Origin: Caballeronia fortuita
GTDB taxonomy: Bacteria > Pseudomonadota > Gammaproteobacteria > Burkholderiales > Burkholderiaceae
NCBI RefSeq assembly: GCF_001544835.2
Contig: NZ_FCNX02000009.1
Coordinates: 186,001-250,000, forward strand
Length of the DNA: 64,000 nucleotides
Reading direction: 5' to 3'
Shown: positions 10,468 to 20,088 of the stretch, in pieces
Layout: every line of letters begins with the position of its first letter
How positions within the stretch are numbered: the stretch's first letter is position 1
Position numbers and translations under genes: made by a program
The notes under the pieces: model-generated
What the model was told of the DNA's origin: nothing
What the model saw: only the letters and a program-made list of their open reading frames with translations
Database searches by the model: none

Positions 10468-11427
10468 TTACGCGGCATCCGCGCCCTTGTTCCGCCGGCG
10501 CAATGACGGCGGCCGTTCGGTCAGGCGCGCTGCCGTATCCGTGTCCGTCCCGGCGCTGCCCGCCGCGCGAAACTGCCGCCGATAGTCCGCCGGCGTCGTC
10601 TGCTTCGCCGCCTTGAACTGCCGGTTGAAATTAGCGACGTTCGCGAAGCCCGAACGAGCCGCGATCACTGACACGGGCAGCGAGGTATCGCCAAGCATCC
10701 GGCACGCGTGCCCCATGCGAACGCGCGCGATATATCGTCCGACGCTCTCGCCAATGTGCTGCACGAAATAGCGCGTCAACGTCCGCTCCGAAAGATTCGC
10801 CGCCGCACAGAGATCCGCTATGCGCAGCGGTTCCGCGAAGCGTGCATCGATCATCGCGAGCACGCGACTGATGCGTTCGGGTTCGTGACCTGACGGCCCG
10901 GCGTTCGTTTGATTGAACGCGCTCGGCGATGCGAGCGGATGGCCGGGCGCTTCGCCGAGCGTGCACAGAATGTCGAGCGCCGCGCTCAGGCGCTCGCGCG
11001 GCACGTTCGAGAGCAATGGCGCGAGCCGGCCGCGCATCCATTCTCCGGCGGGCGGATCGAAGGCAAGCCCGCACGCGGCGCGGCGCAGCAGCTTGCGAAG
11101 CGGCTCGTATTCGCGGCAGCAATCCGCCATGCGTCGCGCCCAGTCGCCGTCGAACCATATGACGATGGCGACTTGCGGCAAGGCAGGATCGATCGACCGG
11201 TTCGACGACCACGTATGCGGCAAATCCGGCGGCACGAGCACGAGGTCTTCGGCCTGATAGTCGTTCACGGCATCGCCGATATAGCGCTTGCCATGACTAT
11301 TCATCGTCAGCGTCAACTCGTATTCCGGATGGTGATGCCATTCGAACGGAATACGCGCGAGCCGCCGATGGTATACCCGGACCGAACAGTCCTCGCCGAA
11401 CTCGACGTGCTCATAAGCTGGTTTCAT
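10468..11427 (-). CDS. AraC-family transcriptional regulator with cupin sensor domain
   Basis: This 319-residue regulator has an N-terminal cupin (EWHHHPEYELTLTM, then LVPPDLPHTW) and a C-terminal double helix-turn-helix. The second helix-turn-helix has the AraC signature GFANVANFNRQFKAAKQTTPADYRR. It is divergent from the DUF1479 gene across a 93-bp gap, a layout that usually means it controls that gene. The ligand is unknown. Confidence 0.92.
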   Translation of the reverse strand: MKPAYEHVEFGEDCSVRVYHRRLARIPFEWHHHPEYELTLTMNSHGKRYIGDAVNDYQAEDLVLVPPDLPHTWSSNRSIDPALPQVAIVIWFDGDWARRMADCCREYEPLRKLLRRAACGLAFDPPAGEWMRGRLAPLLSNVPRERLSAALDILCTLGEAPGHPLASPSAFNQTNAGPSGHEPERISRVLAMIDARFAEPLRIADLCAAANLSERTLTRYFVQHIGESVGRYIARVRMGHACRMLGDTSLPVSVIAARSGFANVANFNRQFKAAKQTTPADYRRQFRAAGSAGTDTDTAARLTERPPSLRRRNKGADAA

Positions 11428-11520
11428 GGCCGAAAGCGCAAATGAATTGCCCGGATAGTATCACTCGCAATCGCGTAGCCGTCTTATGCTTTTCGCACGG
11501 AAATTCATAGGGAGACGATC

Positions 11521-12765
11521 ATGGCGCTGATAATCGACGACATGCCGGGCGCGATCCGGCATGCGAAAAAGGAACTGCGCGCCGCGCTGCCGAACTATCG
11601 CGAGATCTTCGCCGAGGTCGAAAAAGCGATCGGCGATGAGGCGAAACGCATCGCGGCACGGCGCGATCGCGGCGAGAACGTCATTCCCGAAATCCGCTTC
11701 GCCGATATCGTCGAAGGACGCGTCAGCGACGGCGATGTCGCGCTCGTCAAATCGCGCGGCGCATGCGTGATTCGCAACGTCTTTCCTCGCGAGCAGGCGC
11801 GCCAGTGGGACGACGATATCGCCGATTACGTCGAGCGCAATCACCTCGACAAACGCCTCGAAAACCGCGCCGAGGACAAGTACTTCGGGCAGCTCGCATC
11901 GAGCAAGCCGCAGATTTACGGCGTGTACTGGTCGAAGCCGCAAGTGCTCGCGCGCCAGTCGGAATCGCTGAGCGCCGCGCGCGTCTTCCTCAACAAGCTC
12001 TGGCGCAACGAGAGTGATGGGCGCGTGCACTTCGATCCCGAACGCGTGCCCGTCTATGCCGACCGGCTGCGCCGCAGGCCGCCGGGTTCGGCATCGCTCG
12101 GGCTGTCGGCGCATTGCGATGGCGGCTCTGTCGAACGCTGGATAGAAGGCAATTTCCGCAAGGTGTACCGGCACGTGTTCTCCGGCAACTGGCGCGCCTA
12201 CGATGCCTTCGATGCCGCGTTCCGGCCCGACGTGGAAGAGATCGCATCGCCCGCCGTCTGCTCGATGTTCCGCACTTTCCAGGGCTGGACCGCGCTTACG
12301 CCGCAAGGTCCGGGCGACGGCACGCTGCAACTCGTGCCCATCGCCAACGCGATGGTGTACATCCTCCTGCGCGCCCTCCAGGACGATATCGCCGACGACG
12401 ACCTGTGCGGCGCCATGCCCGGCCGCGCGCTGTCGATCAAGCCGGAGTATCACGCGCCGCTGTTCGAGGCGCTTTCCTCGATACCGGAGATGGACGCGGG
12501 CGACACCGTGTTCTGGCACAGCGACGTCATTCACGCGGTCGAAGACGAACACAAGGGCTCGGGTTACAGCAACGTGATGTACATCGCTTCCGCGCCCGCG
12601 TGCGCGAAGAACGACGCGTATCTCAAGCGTCAGTTGCCGAGCTTTCTGAAGGGCGAAAGCCCGCCCGATTTTCCCGCCGATCACTTCGAGGTCGACTTCG
12701 AAGGCCGCGCGACGCCCGGCGATCTGACGCCGCTCGGCCGCGCGCAACTCGGATTCGATCTGTAG
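11521..12765 (+). CDS. DUF1479 (YbiU-type) putative Fe(II)/2-oxoglutarate-like oxygenase
   Basis: This is a 414-residue protein of the DUF1479 family. Structural members have a double-stranded beta-helix fold related to Fe(II)/2-oxoglutarate oxygenases. A possible metal site is visible: HCDGGS in the middle and [10 protein letters not shown] towards the end, both with His-x-Asp-like spacing. The ATG at 11521 has GGGAGA upstream. It is transcribed away from the AraC regulator. Reaction and substrate are unknown. Confidence 0.85.
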   Translation: MALIIDDMPGAIRHAKKELRAALPNYREIFAEVEKAIGDEAKRIAARRDRGENVIPEIRFADIVEGRVSDGDVALVKSRGACVIRNVFPREQARQWDDDIADYVERNHLDKRLENRAEDKYFGQLASSKPQIYGVYWSKPQVLARQSESLSAARVFLNKLWRNESDGRVHFDPERVPVYADRLRRRPPGSASLGLSAHCDGGSVERWIEGNFRKVYRHVFSGNWRAYDAFDAAFRPDVEEIASPAVCSMFRTFQGWTALTPQGPGDGTLQLVPIANAMVYILLRALQDDIADDDLCGAMPGRALSIKPEYHAPLFEALSSIPEMDAGDTVFWHSDVIHAVEDEHKGSGYSNVMYIASAPACAKNDAYLKRQLPSFLKGESPPDFPADHFEVDFEGRATPGDLTPLGRAQLGFDL

Positions 12766-12832
12766 AAGGCGGACGGCACCGTTGCGCGGTCAACGCGCCG
12801 CATCATCCATAAAGACAATATCGGAGACTGCA

Positions 12833-14080
12833 ATGAAACACTCGCTGAGGTCGGCCACGGCGGCCGTCGCGCTTCTCATCGCCGGTACGCAGGCTGCATC
12901 GGCGGCCGAACAGATATCGGTCCTGCACTGGTGGACGTCCGGCGGCGAATCGAAGGCGATTCGCGTGCTCAGGGACGACATGAGCAAGCAGGGCTACGGA
13001 TGGAATGACTTCGCCGTCGCGGGCGGATCGGGCACGGCGGCGATGACGGCGCTCAAGACGCAGGTGATCTCGGGCAATGCGCCGTCGGCCGCGCAGATCA
13101 AGGGACCGCTGATCCAGGACTGGGCCGATCAGGGCGTGCTCGTGACGATCGATCCGTCCGCGACCGACTGGAAAAGCCATCTCCCCGCGCCGATCGATAG
13201 CGACGTGAAGTCGGGCGGTCACTATGTCGCGGTGCCGTTCTCGGTGCATCGCATCAACTGGCTGTGGATCAACAAGGCGGACCTCGACAAGGTAGGCGGC
13301 ACGCCGCCCGCGACGTGGGCGGAGTTCTTCGCGCTTGCGGACAAATTCCGCGCGGCGGGCATCACGCCCGTCGCGCACGGCGGCCAGCCGTGGCAGGACA
13401 TGACGATCTGGGAGACGGTCGTGCTGTCGCAGGGCGCGGACTTCTATCGCAAGGCGCTCGTCGATCTGGATCAGAAGACGTTGACGTCGCCGCAGATGGT
13501 GCAGGTCTTCGAGACCGTGCAAAAGATCAGGACGTACTTCGACAAGAGCTATCACGGACGCGACTGGAACCTCGCCACCGCAATGGTGATATCGGGTTCG
13601 GGCGGCATGCAGTTCATGGGCGACTGGGCCAAGGGCGAGTTCGCCAACGCAAACAAGAAGGCGGATGTCGACTTCGTCTGCGCGCCCGCGCCGGGCACCT
13701 CGAACGCGTACACCTACACGGCCGATGCGTTCGTGTTCTTCAAGCAGAACGGCAAGAAGGACGCGACGCCGGGCCAGCTCGCGATGGCGAAGACCATCAT
13801 GTCGCCGGATTTTCAGGAGCAGTTCAGCCTGAACAAGGGATCGATTCCCGTGAGGCTCGACGTGTCGATGGACAAGTTCGACGCCTGCGCGAAGAAGTCG
13901 CGCGCCGACGAACAGGCGACGATCAAGTCGGGCGGCTTCTTTCCATCGCTCGCTTTCGGCGAACTGCAATCGCCGGTGACGGCCGGTGCGATCACCGATG
14001 TCGTGACGAACTTCATGAACTCGAACGAGGACGCGAAAGAGGGCGTACGCAAGCTCGCCGCCGCCGCGAAGGTCAAGTAG
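12833..14080 (+). CDS. Sugar ABC transporter substrate-binding protein (glucose/mannose type), orphan
   Basis: This 415-residue periplasmic binding protein resembles the glucose/mannose-binding GtsA/GltB type. After a signal peptide (MKHSLRSATAAVALLIAG, cleavage after SAA) the mature protein starts EQISVLHWWTSGGESKA. GGMQFMGDWAKGEF and TADAFVFFKQ are also typical. The ATG at 12833 has a GGAGA site; longer in-frame starts lack one. The usual two permeases and ATPase do not follow. The next gene is a LysR regulator, so the protein is either an orphan or works with a transporter elsewhere. It may be co-transcribed with the DUF1479 gene 67 bp upstream. Confidence 0.9.
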   Translation: MKHSLRSATAAVALLIAGTQAASAAEQISVLHWWTSGGESKAIRVLRDDMSKQGYGWNDFAVAGGSGTAAMTALKTQVISGNAPSAAQIKGPLIQDWADQGVLVTIDPSATDWKSHLPAPIDSDVKSGGHYVAVPFSVHRINWLWINKADLDKVGGTPPATWAEFFALADKFRAAGITPVAHGGQPWQDMTIWETVVLSQGADFYRKALVDLDQKTLTSPQMVQVFETVQKIRTYFDKSYHGRDWNLATAMVISGSGGMQFMGDWAKGEFANANKKADVDFVCAPAPGTSNAYTYTADAFVFFKQNGKKDATPGQLAMAKTIMSPDFQEQFSLNKGSIPVRLDVSMDKFDACAKKSRADEQATIKSGGFFPSLAFGELQSPVTAGAITDVVTNFMNSNEDAKEGVRKLAAAAKVK

Positions 14081-14169
14081 GCGCGCGCGTTACCGGGATC
14101 TGTTCGCGCGCGTCATAACTCAATTGAACGCGCGTCGGTTGACCGTGCGGCGGCAAGCAGGGAAGATGC

Positions 14170-14210
14170 AGCGATAGCGATAGCGATAGCGATAGCGATA
14201 GCGATAGCGA
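14170..14210 (+). repeat. Hexanucleotide simple-sequence repeat (AGCGAT)6.8
   Basis: Six perfect AGCGAT units plus AGCGA run without interruption and end 16 bp before the LysR start codon. The tract sits in the 5' leader, not in the reading frame, so copy-number change would alter leader length and ribosome-binding spacing in steps of six. Confidence 0.95.
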
Positions 14211-14226
14211 CGCGCAGCCCATTCTC

Positions 14227-15141
14227 ATGCAGCGGCAATTCGACGACCTTCTTCTCGGCAGCATCGAACTCTTCTGCCTCGCGGCCGATCTCGGCAGTTT
14301 CACACTGGCGGCCACCGCGGCGAGCGTCACGCCCGCCGCCGTGAGCCGTGCCGTCGCGCGACTGGAAAAGCGCCTGGACGTGCGCCTTTTCGTGCGCACC
14401 ACGCGTCAGATTCGACTGACCGATGCGGGCCGCCGCTATTTCGAGCAATGCCGCGACGCGCTCAACCGCCTTGCCGAAGCGGAGCGCGAAGCGACCGGCC
14501 AGCAGACGACGCCCAAGGGCGCGCTGCGCATCAGCATGCCGACGCCCTACGGTCATTACCGCATGTTGCCGCTCTTCGCGGAGTTCAGGAAGCGTTATCC
14601 CGATGTCACCGTCGAGGCGCATCTGAGCAACCGCAACATCGACTTCGCCGATGAAGGCTTCGATCTCGCGATTCGCGGCCGCGCGCCGCGCGACTCCGGC
14701 CTGATCGCGCGCAAGCTGGAAGACGCGGAGCTCGTCGTGGTCGCGTCGCCGGCGTATCTGAAGCGCGCGGGCACGCCGAAGACGATCGACGATCTTACCG
14801 GTCACGAATGCATCCAGTTCGAGATGCCGAGCACCGGGCGCGCCGTGCCGTGGCGCTTCATGCAGAACGGCGAAGCCATCGAGATCACCACGCAAGGCGG
14901 CTACGGCACCTCCGGCGATGCGCTCGCGGGCATTCCGCTCGCCTGTCACGGCGCGGGACTCTTCCAGACTTATCGCTTCACGGTGGAGAACGAATTGCGC
15001 GCGGGCACGCTCGTCGAAGTGCTGCGCGATCATGGCGGATGCAGCCGGCCGTTCATCCTGCTGTATCCGCATGGCAGACATTTGTCGTCGCGCGTACGGG
15101 CATTCGTCGACTTCGTCGTCGAGAAGCTCGGCACGCGTTGA
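14227..15141 (+). CDS. LysR-family transcriptional regulator
   Basis: This 304-residue LysR regulator has an N-terminal winged helix (LAADLGSFTLAATAASVTPA, then AVARLEKRLDVRLFVRTTR). The effector domain includes ALRISMPTPYGHYRMLPLF and DEGFDLAIRG, as in the CrgA/AaeR-like subgroup. The ATG at 14227 directly follows a hexanucleotide repeat and has no strong ribosome-binding site. The nitronate monooxygenase gene begins 28 bp downstream on the same strand, so the two may be one transcript. Confidence 0.92.
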   Translation: MQRQFDDLLLGSIELFCLAADLGSFTLAATAASVTPAAVSRAVARLEKRLDVRLFVRTTRQIRLTDAGRRYFEQCRDALNRLAEAEREATGQQTTPKGALRISMPTPYGHYRMLPLFAEFRKRYPDVTVEAHLSNRNIDFADEGFDLAIRGRAPRDSGLIARKLEDAELVVVASPAYLKRAGTPKTIDDLTGHECIQFEMPSTGRAVPWRFMQNGEAIEITTQGGYGTSGDALAGIPLACHGAGLFQTYRFTVENELRAGTLVEVLRDHGGCSRPFILLYPHGRHLSSRVRAFVDFVVEKLGTR

Positions 15142-15169
15142 ATCGAACCGTTCAAAGGGACGCACTTTC

Positions 15170-16255
15170 ATGAGCAAGAACGCATTGACATCGTTACTCG
15201 GCATCGATACGCCGATCATCCAGGCGCCGATGGCCGGCGTGAGCACGCCCGCGCTCGCGGCGGCGGTATCGAATGCGGGCGGGCTCGGCTCGCTCGGCGT
15301 CGGCGCGATGAACGCCGAGGGTGCGCGCAAGGTCATCCGCGAGACGCGTGCGCTGACCGGCAAGCCGTTCAACATCAACGTGTTCTGTCACGCGCCCGCG
15401 CGTGCCGATGCCGCCGTCGAAGAAGCATGGACCGCCTGGCTCGCGCCCGTGTTCGCGCAATACGGCGCGACGCCGCCCGCGAGGCTGAGCGAGATCTATA
15501 CGAGCTTCGTCGTCGATGAAGCGATGCTGAAGGTGTTCGTCGAAGAGAAGCCGGCGGTCGTGAGTTTTCACTTCGGCTTGCCGTCGAAGGACTATGTCGA
15601 TGCATTGCGCGGCGCGGGCATCAAGCTGCTGGCATCCGCCACGAACGTGAGTGAAGCGGAGCAGGTGGCCGCGGCGGGCATGGATGCGATCGTCGCGCAG
15701 GGCATCGAGGCGGGCGGGCATCGCGGCATCTTCGATACGCAAGCCGACGACGATTATCTCGGCTCCTTCGCGCTCACGCGTCTTCTCGTGCGCAAGTTCG
15801 ACGTGCCCGTGATCGCGGCCGGCGGCATCATGGACGGCGCGGGCATCGCGGCGGCGCTCGCGCTCGGCGCACAGGCGGCGCAACTCGGCACGGCGTTCGT
15901 GCCTTGCACGGAGACTTCGATCGACGAGGGATATCGCCGTGCAATCCTGAGCGATGCCGCCGCGCGCACGACGTTCACATCCGCGATCTCGGGGCGCGAG
16001 GCGCGCGGCCTCGTCAACAAGTTCACGGAATTGGGGCGCAGCGCGCACGCGCCCACGATCCCCGCCTATCCCGTCACCTACGATGCCGGCAAGTCGCTGC
16101 ACGCGGCCGCGAAAGCGAAGGGCGAATTCGGCTACGGCGCGCAGTGGGCGGGACAGGCCGCCGCGCTCGCGCGGGAATTGCCCGCTGCCGAACTGATGGC
16201 GCGCCTGCAGGCGGAACTGCGGGAAAGCATCGCGCACATGCAGCGATATGCATAG
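15170..16255 (+). CDS. Nitronate monooxygenase (2-nitropropane dioxygenase family)
   Basis: This 361-residue FMN-binding TIM-barrel enzyme would oxidise alkyl nitronates to carbonyl compounds and nitrite. Visible motifs are the N-terminal IIQAPMAGVSTPAL, the AQGIEAGGHRG segment carrying the likely catalytic His, and the phosphate-binding VIAAGGIMDGAGIAAALALGA. The start ATG at 15170 has AAAGGGA upstream. It follows the LysR gene closely, which suggests regulation by it. Confidence 0.92.
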   Translation: MSKNALTSLLGIDTPIIQAPMAGVSTPALAAAVSNAGGLGSLGVGAMNAEGARKVIRETRALTGKPFNINVFCHAPARADAAVEEAWTAWLAPVFAQYGATPPARLSEIYTSFVVDEAMLKVFVEEKPAVVSFHFGLPSKDYVDALRGAGIKLLASATNVSEAEQVAAAGMDAIVAQGIEAGGHRGIFDTQADDDYLGSFALTRLLVRKFDVPVIAAGGIMDGAGIAAALALGAQAAQLGTAFVPCTETSIDEGYRRAILSDAAARTTFTSAISGREARGLVNKFTELGRSAHAPTIPAYPVTYDAGKSLHAAAKAKGEFGYGAQWAGQAAALARELPAAELMARLQAELRESIAHMQRYA

Positions 16256-16359
16256 TCGAAACGCTTCGTTGGTCAGGCGCGCTGTCGATGCTTCAATGTT
16301 TCCGTCGCACTCCATGCGGCCTGCATCGACAGACAAACGCATACCAACGGAGATTTTCG

Positions 16360-17298
16360 ATGTCCGCACTCCCCACGCTCGCCGCCGATTCCACGCTTGC
16401 TCCCGCCACGTCGAATGAACCGTTCCAGGTACGCCCGATCGGCGGGCGTAGCGGCGCGGAAGTGCGCGGCGTGACGCTTTCCGCCGATCTCGCCGACGAC
16501 GCCATCGCCGCGATCAATCAGGCGTTGCTTCAACATAAAGTGCTGTTTTTCCGCGGCCAGTCGCATCTCGACGATGCCGCGCAGGAAGCCTTCGCCGCGC
16601 GCTTCGGCGAGACCGTCGCGCATCCGACCGTGCCATCGCTCGCGAGCGGCAGCCGCCTGCTCGAACTCGATTCGAAGCACGGCACGCGCGCGAATTCGTG
16701 GCATACGGACGTCACGTTCGTCGATGCGTACCCGAAGATTTCGATTCTGCGCGGTGTCGTGATTCCGCCCGCCGGCGGCGACACGGTATGGGCCAACACG
16801 GCCGCCGCCTACGCGAATCTGCCGCAAGTGCTGCGCGAACTCGCCGATACGCTCTGGGCGCTGCATTCGAACGCCTACGACTATGCCGCGACGCGCAATG
16901 TGCCCGACACGCAGCAGGAAAGCGAGTACCGCAAGCAGTTCACGTCGACGCTGTATGAAACGGAGCATCCCGTCGTGCGCGTGCATCCGGAAACGGGCGA
17001 GCGCACGCTCGTGCTCGGCCATTTCGTGCAGCGCTTCATCGGTCTGTCGCAGCGGGATTCGGACCGGCTGATCGAACTTTTCCACGATCACGTCACGCGC
17101 CTCGAGAACACCGTGCGCTGGCGCTGGACGCAGGGCGACGTCGCGATCTGGGACAACCGCGCGACCCAGCATTACGCGGTGGCCGATTACGGCGATGCGC
17201 ATCGCGTCGTGCGCCGCGCGACCGTGCATGGCGATGTGCCCGTGGGCATCGACGGGCGCAGGAGCCGCATCGTCAGACAGGAAGCGCGCACGGTCTGA
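16360..17298 (+). CDS. TauD/TfdA-family Fe(II)/2-oxoglutarate dioxygenase
   Basis: This 312-residue dioxygenase couples 2-oxoglutarate decarboxylation to hydroxylation of its substrate, releasing sulfite when that is a sulfonate such as taurine. The metal-binding HxD lies in NSWHTDVTF, the distal His in WDNRATQHYAVADYG, and the 2-oxoglutarate-binding Arg in HRVVRRATVHGD. The ATG at 16360 has ACGGAG upstream. It stands before a sulfonate-type ABC transporter, so an alkylsulfonate substrate is likely; alkyl sulfate is an alternative. Confidence 0.9.
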   Translation: MSALPTLAADSTLAPATSNEPFQVRPIGGRSGAEVRGVTLSADLADDAIAAINQALLQHKVLFFRGQSHLDDAAQEAFAARFGETVAHPTVPSLASGSRLLELDSKHGTRANSWHTDVTFVDAYPKISILRGVVIPPAGGDTVWANTAAAYANLPQVLRELADTLWALHSNAYDYAATRNVPDTQQESEYRKQFTSTLYETEHPVVRVHPETGERTLVLGHFVQRFIGLSQRDSDRLIELFHDHVTRLENTVRWRWTQGDVAIWDNRATQHYAVADYGDAHRVVRRATVHGDVPVGIDGRRSRIVRQEARTV

Positions 17299-17319
17299 CG
17301 TGCGCTGCGTCGCTGCATG

Positions 17320-17338
17320 CACCGGCGATGACATCGCC
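17320..17338 (+). other. Perfect 7-bp stem-loop between dioxygenase and transporter genes
   Basis: CCGGCGA-TGACA-TCGCCGG can fold into a strong hairpin, followed by the pyrimidine-rich CACTCTTTCTC. It lies in the 66-bp gap before the binding-protein gene. It could be a weak terminator or an mRNA-processing element that separates dioxygenase and transporter expression. The absence of a clean U-tract makes full termination doubtful. Confidence 0.5.
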
Positions 17339-17364
17339 GGCGATCCACTCTTTCTCATTGCACG

Positions 17365-18450
17365 ATGACACTACGATTCAAGCTCCTCGCCAGCGCGGCG
17401 ACGCTCTTTGCCGCGCTCATCGGTCCCGCGCATGCTGCCGATCCGGCCGTGGTGCGCATCGGCGTCGCGCAGCAGGGCATGGGCGATCCGCCGACCTTCG
17501 GCGGCTCGCCCGCCGCGACCGCGCAGTTGCAGCATCGTGTCGAGGATGCATTGCAGGCCGGGCACGCCAAGGTCGAATGGATCTTCTTCAAGGGCGCGGG
17601 GCCGGCCGTCAACGAAGCGCTCGCGAACAAGCAGATCGACTTTGCATATCAGGGCGATCTGCCTTCGGTGATCGGCCGTGCGAACGGTTTGAAGACGCAT
17701 TTGCTGCTTGCATCGAACGTGCGAACGGGCGTGTACCTCGCGGTGCCGCCGGACTCCGACATCAAGAGCGTGAAGGACCTGAAGGGCAAGCGCGTCGCCA
17801 TCTTCCGCGGCACGAATCTTCAGCTCGTCGCCGATAACGTGCTGAAGCAGAACGGTCTCAGCGAACGCGATCTGCGCGTCATCAATCTCGATACCGCCGC
17901 CGCGCAGGCCGCGCTCGCATCGAAGGGCGTCGATGCGGTGTTCCTCGATTACTCGCTCTTCAAGCTGCAACGTCAGGGCCTCGCGAAGATCGTCTACGCA
18001 TCGCGCGACGACGGCGTGCAGTTCACGCGTCAGGCGCATCTGCTCGTGCTCGAAGACTACGAGCGCGCGCATCCCGACACGGTGCAGAAGGTCGTGACGG
18101 CAGTCGTTCAGGCGGCGCAATGGTCATCCGACGAAGCCAATCGCAATGCGCTCTTTGCGTTATGGGCGAAGAGTGGCGTGCCGGTCGAATCGTGGGCGTC
18201 CGAGTTCGCGAATCAGCCGTTGAAGGATCGCATGTCGCCGCTCGTCGATCCGTTTCTCGTCGCGCGCTATCAGTCCGTCGCCGACGATGCCTTGCGTCTG
18301 AACCTGATTCGCCAGCCCGTTAGCGTGAACGGATGGTTCGAGCCGAAGTATCTCGACGCGGCGTTGAAGTCGCTGAAGCTCGAAGCGTACTGGCCGCGTT
18401 TCGACGCATCGGGCAAGCCTTCCGGCGAACGTCTTGCGGAGAATCGATAA
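17365..18450 (+). CDS. Aliphatic sulfonate ABC transporter substrate-binding protein (SsuA/TauA-like)
   Basis: This 361-residue periplasmic protein has a signal peptide (MTLRFKLLASAATLFAALIG, cleavage after HAA). The SsuA/NMT1-like core includes KGAGPAVNEALANKQIDFAY, DLKGKRVAIFRGTNLQ and VDAVFLDYS. It binds the solute for the two permeases and ATPase encoded next, with its stop directly followed by the next start. Together with the TauD-type dioxygenase it points to organosulfonate uptake; the precise ligand is not visible. Confidence 0.9.
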   Translation: MTLRFKLLASAATLFAALIGPAHAADPAVVRIGVAQQGMGDPPTFGGSPAATAQLQHRVEDALQAGHAKVEWIFFKGAGPAVNEALANKQIDFAYQGDLPSVIGRANGLKTHLLLASNVRTGVYLAVPPDSDIKSVKDLKGKRVAIFRGTNLQLVADNVLKQNGLSERDLRVINLDTAAAQAALASKGVDAVFLDYSLFKLQRQGLAKIVYASRDDGVQFTRQAHLLVLEDYERAHPDTVQKVVTAVVQAAQWSSDEANRNALFALWAKSGVPVESWASEFANQPLKDRMSPLVDPFLVARYQSVADDALRLNLIRQPVSVNGWFEPKYLDAALKSLKLEAYWPRFDASGKPSGERLAENR

Positions 18451-19275
18451 ATGGCCAAGGCGCTGACGCGTGTGTTCCTGCCTGCGGATCGCGGCCGCGA
18501 GGCTTCATCGAAGGATACGTTGCGCACGATCGGCTGGACCGCGTTGCCGTGGATCGTGCCTGTGCTATGCGCGTTGCTGTGGACGCTCGGTTCGCGCTAC
18601 GGATGGATCTCCGCGCAAGTGCTGCCCTCGCCCGCGCTCGTGTTCGACACGCTCGGCGCGCTGGTGAAGAGCGGCGACTTGTGGATGCATCTGTCGGCGA
18701 GCATGACGCGCGCCGCGGTCGGATTCGGCGGCGGCGTGCTGCTTGGCATCGCGCTCGGCGGATTGCTCGGATTGTCGCGCACGCTCGAAGCCTATGTGCT
18801 GCCGAGCTTCAACGCGATCGTGCAGGTTCCGGTACTCGGCTGGCTGCCGTTCCTGATGATCGTCGTCGGCATCGGCGAGCCATTGAAGTATCTGCTGATC
18901 GGGCATGCGGCGCTCGTGCCGGTCACGCTATCCACGTTGCAGGGCTTTCGCGGCACGCCGCGCGCGTTGCAGGAAGTGGCGTCGGTGTATCGCTATTCGC
19001 GCTGGCAGGTCGTGACGCGGGTGACTTTGCCGGCTGCGATTCCCGTCATCGGCACGGGCGTGCGGCTCGCGTTCACGAAGGCGTGGCTGACGCTCGTGGT
19101 CGTGGAACTGGTTGCCTCATCCGAAGGGCTCGGCTATCTGATCGTGTATGGACGTCAGCTCTTCCAGCTCGATCTCGTGCTGGCCGCGGTGCTGATCGTC
19201 GGGGCGATCGGTTATGCCGCCGATCGCCTGCTCAATGCGTTCGAGCGCAAGCTGCAGCGCGGCCGCAACAACTGA
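18451..19275 (+). CDS. Sulfonate-type ABC transporter permease 1
   Basis: This 274-residue inner-membrane permease belongs to the BPD_transp_1 (SsuC/TauC) family. Hydrophobic segments include WTALPWIVPVLCALLWTLG and VGFGGGVLLGIALGGLLGL. The EAA loop that contacts the ATPase reads LQEVASVYRYSRWQVVTRVTL, followed by P-A-A-I-P. It starts immediately after the binding-protein stop. It is paralogous to the next gene. Confidence 0.92.
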   Translation: MAKALTRVFLPADRGREASSKDTLRTIGWTALPWIVPVLCALLWTLGSRYGWISAQVLPSPALVFDTLGALVKSGDLWMHLSASMTRAAVGFGGGVLLGIALGGLLGLSRTLEAYVLPSFNAIVQVPVLGWLPFLMIVVGIGEPLKYLLIGHAALVPVTLSTLQGFRGTPRALQEVASVYRYSRWQVVTRVTLPAAIPVIGTGVRLAFTKAWLTLVVVELVASSEGLGYLIVYGRQLFQLDLVLAAVLIVGAIGYAADRLLNAFERKLQRGRNN

Positions 19276-19285
19276 GGAACGGCGT

Positions 19286-20074
19286 ATGTCGACACTGGAA
19301 TACGAAGCGGGAACCGTCAAGGGATCGTGGCGCGGCCTCGTGCTGCCGATCGGCGCGCTTGCCGTATGGTGGTTCGTATCGCGCGGCGCCCAGGTGGGGC
19401 ACGGCGTGCTGGTCTCGCCCGCGCAGGTCTGGGAAACCGCCGTGGAGCAGGTTCGAAGCGGGGCGCTCGCGCGTGCGCTGTCGGCATCGCTTGCGCGCGA
19501 ACTGACGGGCTTCGCGATAGGCACGAGTCTCGGGCTTGCACTGGGCGCGCTGCTCGGCATATCGAAGCTCGCGAATCGCGCGATCGCGCCGAGCTTCAAT
19601 ACGTTCAAACAAGTGTCGCTGTTCGCGTGGATTCCGCTGATCTCCGTGTGGTTCGGGCTCGGCGATGTCGCGAAGGTCGTGTTCCTGTCGCTCGCGGCGC
19701 TGGTGCCCGTCGTGATGCATACGAGCGACGGCATTCGCGCGGTGCCCGCGAACTGGCTCGACGTAGCGCGCGCGTATCGATACGGGCGATTGCAGACACT
19801 CGCGCATGTCGTGCTGCCCGCCGCGTTGCCGTCGATCTTCACCGGCGTCTATCTCGCGCTCATCTATTCATGGCTCGCGACGCTCGGTGCGGAATATCTG
19901 CTCGTCGCGGGAAGCGGGATCGGCAATACGCTTGTCGATGGCAGCGAGCAGTTTCGAATGGATCTCGTCGCGTTCGGCGTGATCGTGGTCGGTTTGACGG
20001 GGTGGGCGTTGAATGCCTTCGCGCGCGCTGTGCAGCGGCGCTGGTTCGGCACTGCATCGGGCCGCGCGGCTTGA
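19286..20074 (+). CDS. Sulfonate-type ABC transporter permease 2
   Basis: This is a second TauC/SsuC-like permease of 262 residues, with its EAA loop at [20 protein letters not shown] followed by [11 protein letters not shown]. The ATG at 19286 (MSTLEYEAG) is preferred over longer in-frame starts because GAGGAACGG precedes it. SsuABC-type importers normally use one permease gene, presumably as a homodimer, so two distinct permeases suggest a heterodimeric channel. Confidence 0.92.
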   Translation: MSTLEYEAGTVKGSWRGLVLPIGALAVWWFVSRGAQVGHGVLVSPAQVWETAVEQVRSGALARALSASLARELTGFAIGTSLGLALGALLGISKLANRAIAPSFNTFKQVSLFAWIPLISVWFGLGDVAKVVFLSLAALVPVVMHTSDGIRAVPANWLDVARAYRYGRLQTLAHVVLPAALPSIFTGVYLALIYSWLATLGAEYLLVAGSGIGNTLVDGSEQFRMDLVAFGVIVVGLTGWALNAFARAVQRRWFGTASGRAA

Positions 20075-20088
20075 GGAGAAACCAGAAG

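Noticed and set aside
14170..14210. The AGCGAT tract as a CRISPR-like or mobile-element repeat
   Set aside because: The unit is six bases with no spacers, so it is a simple-sequence repeat.
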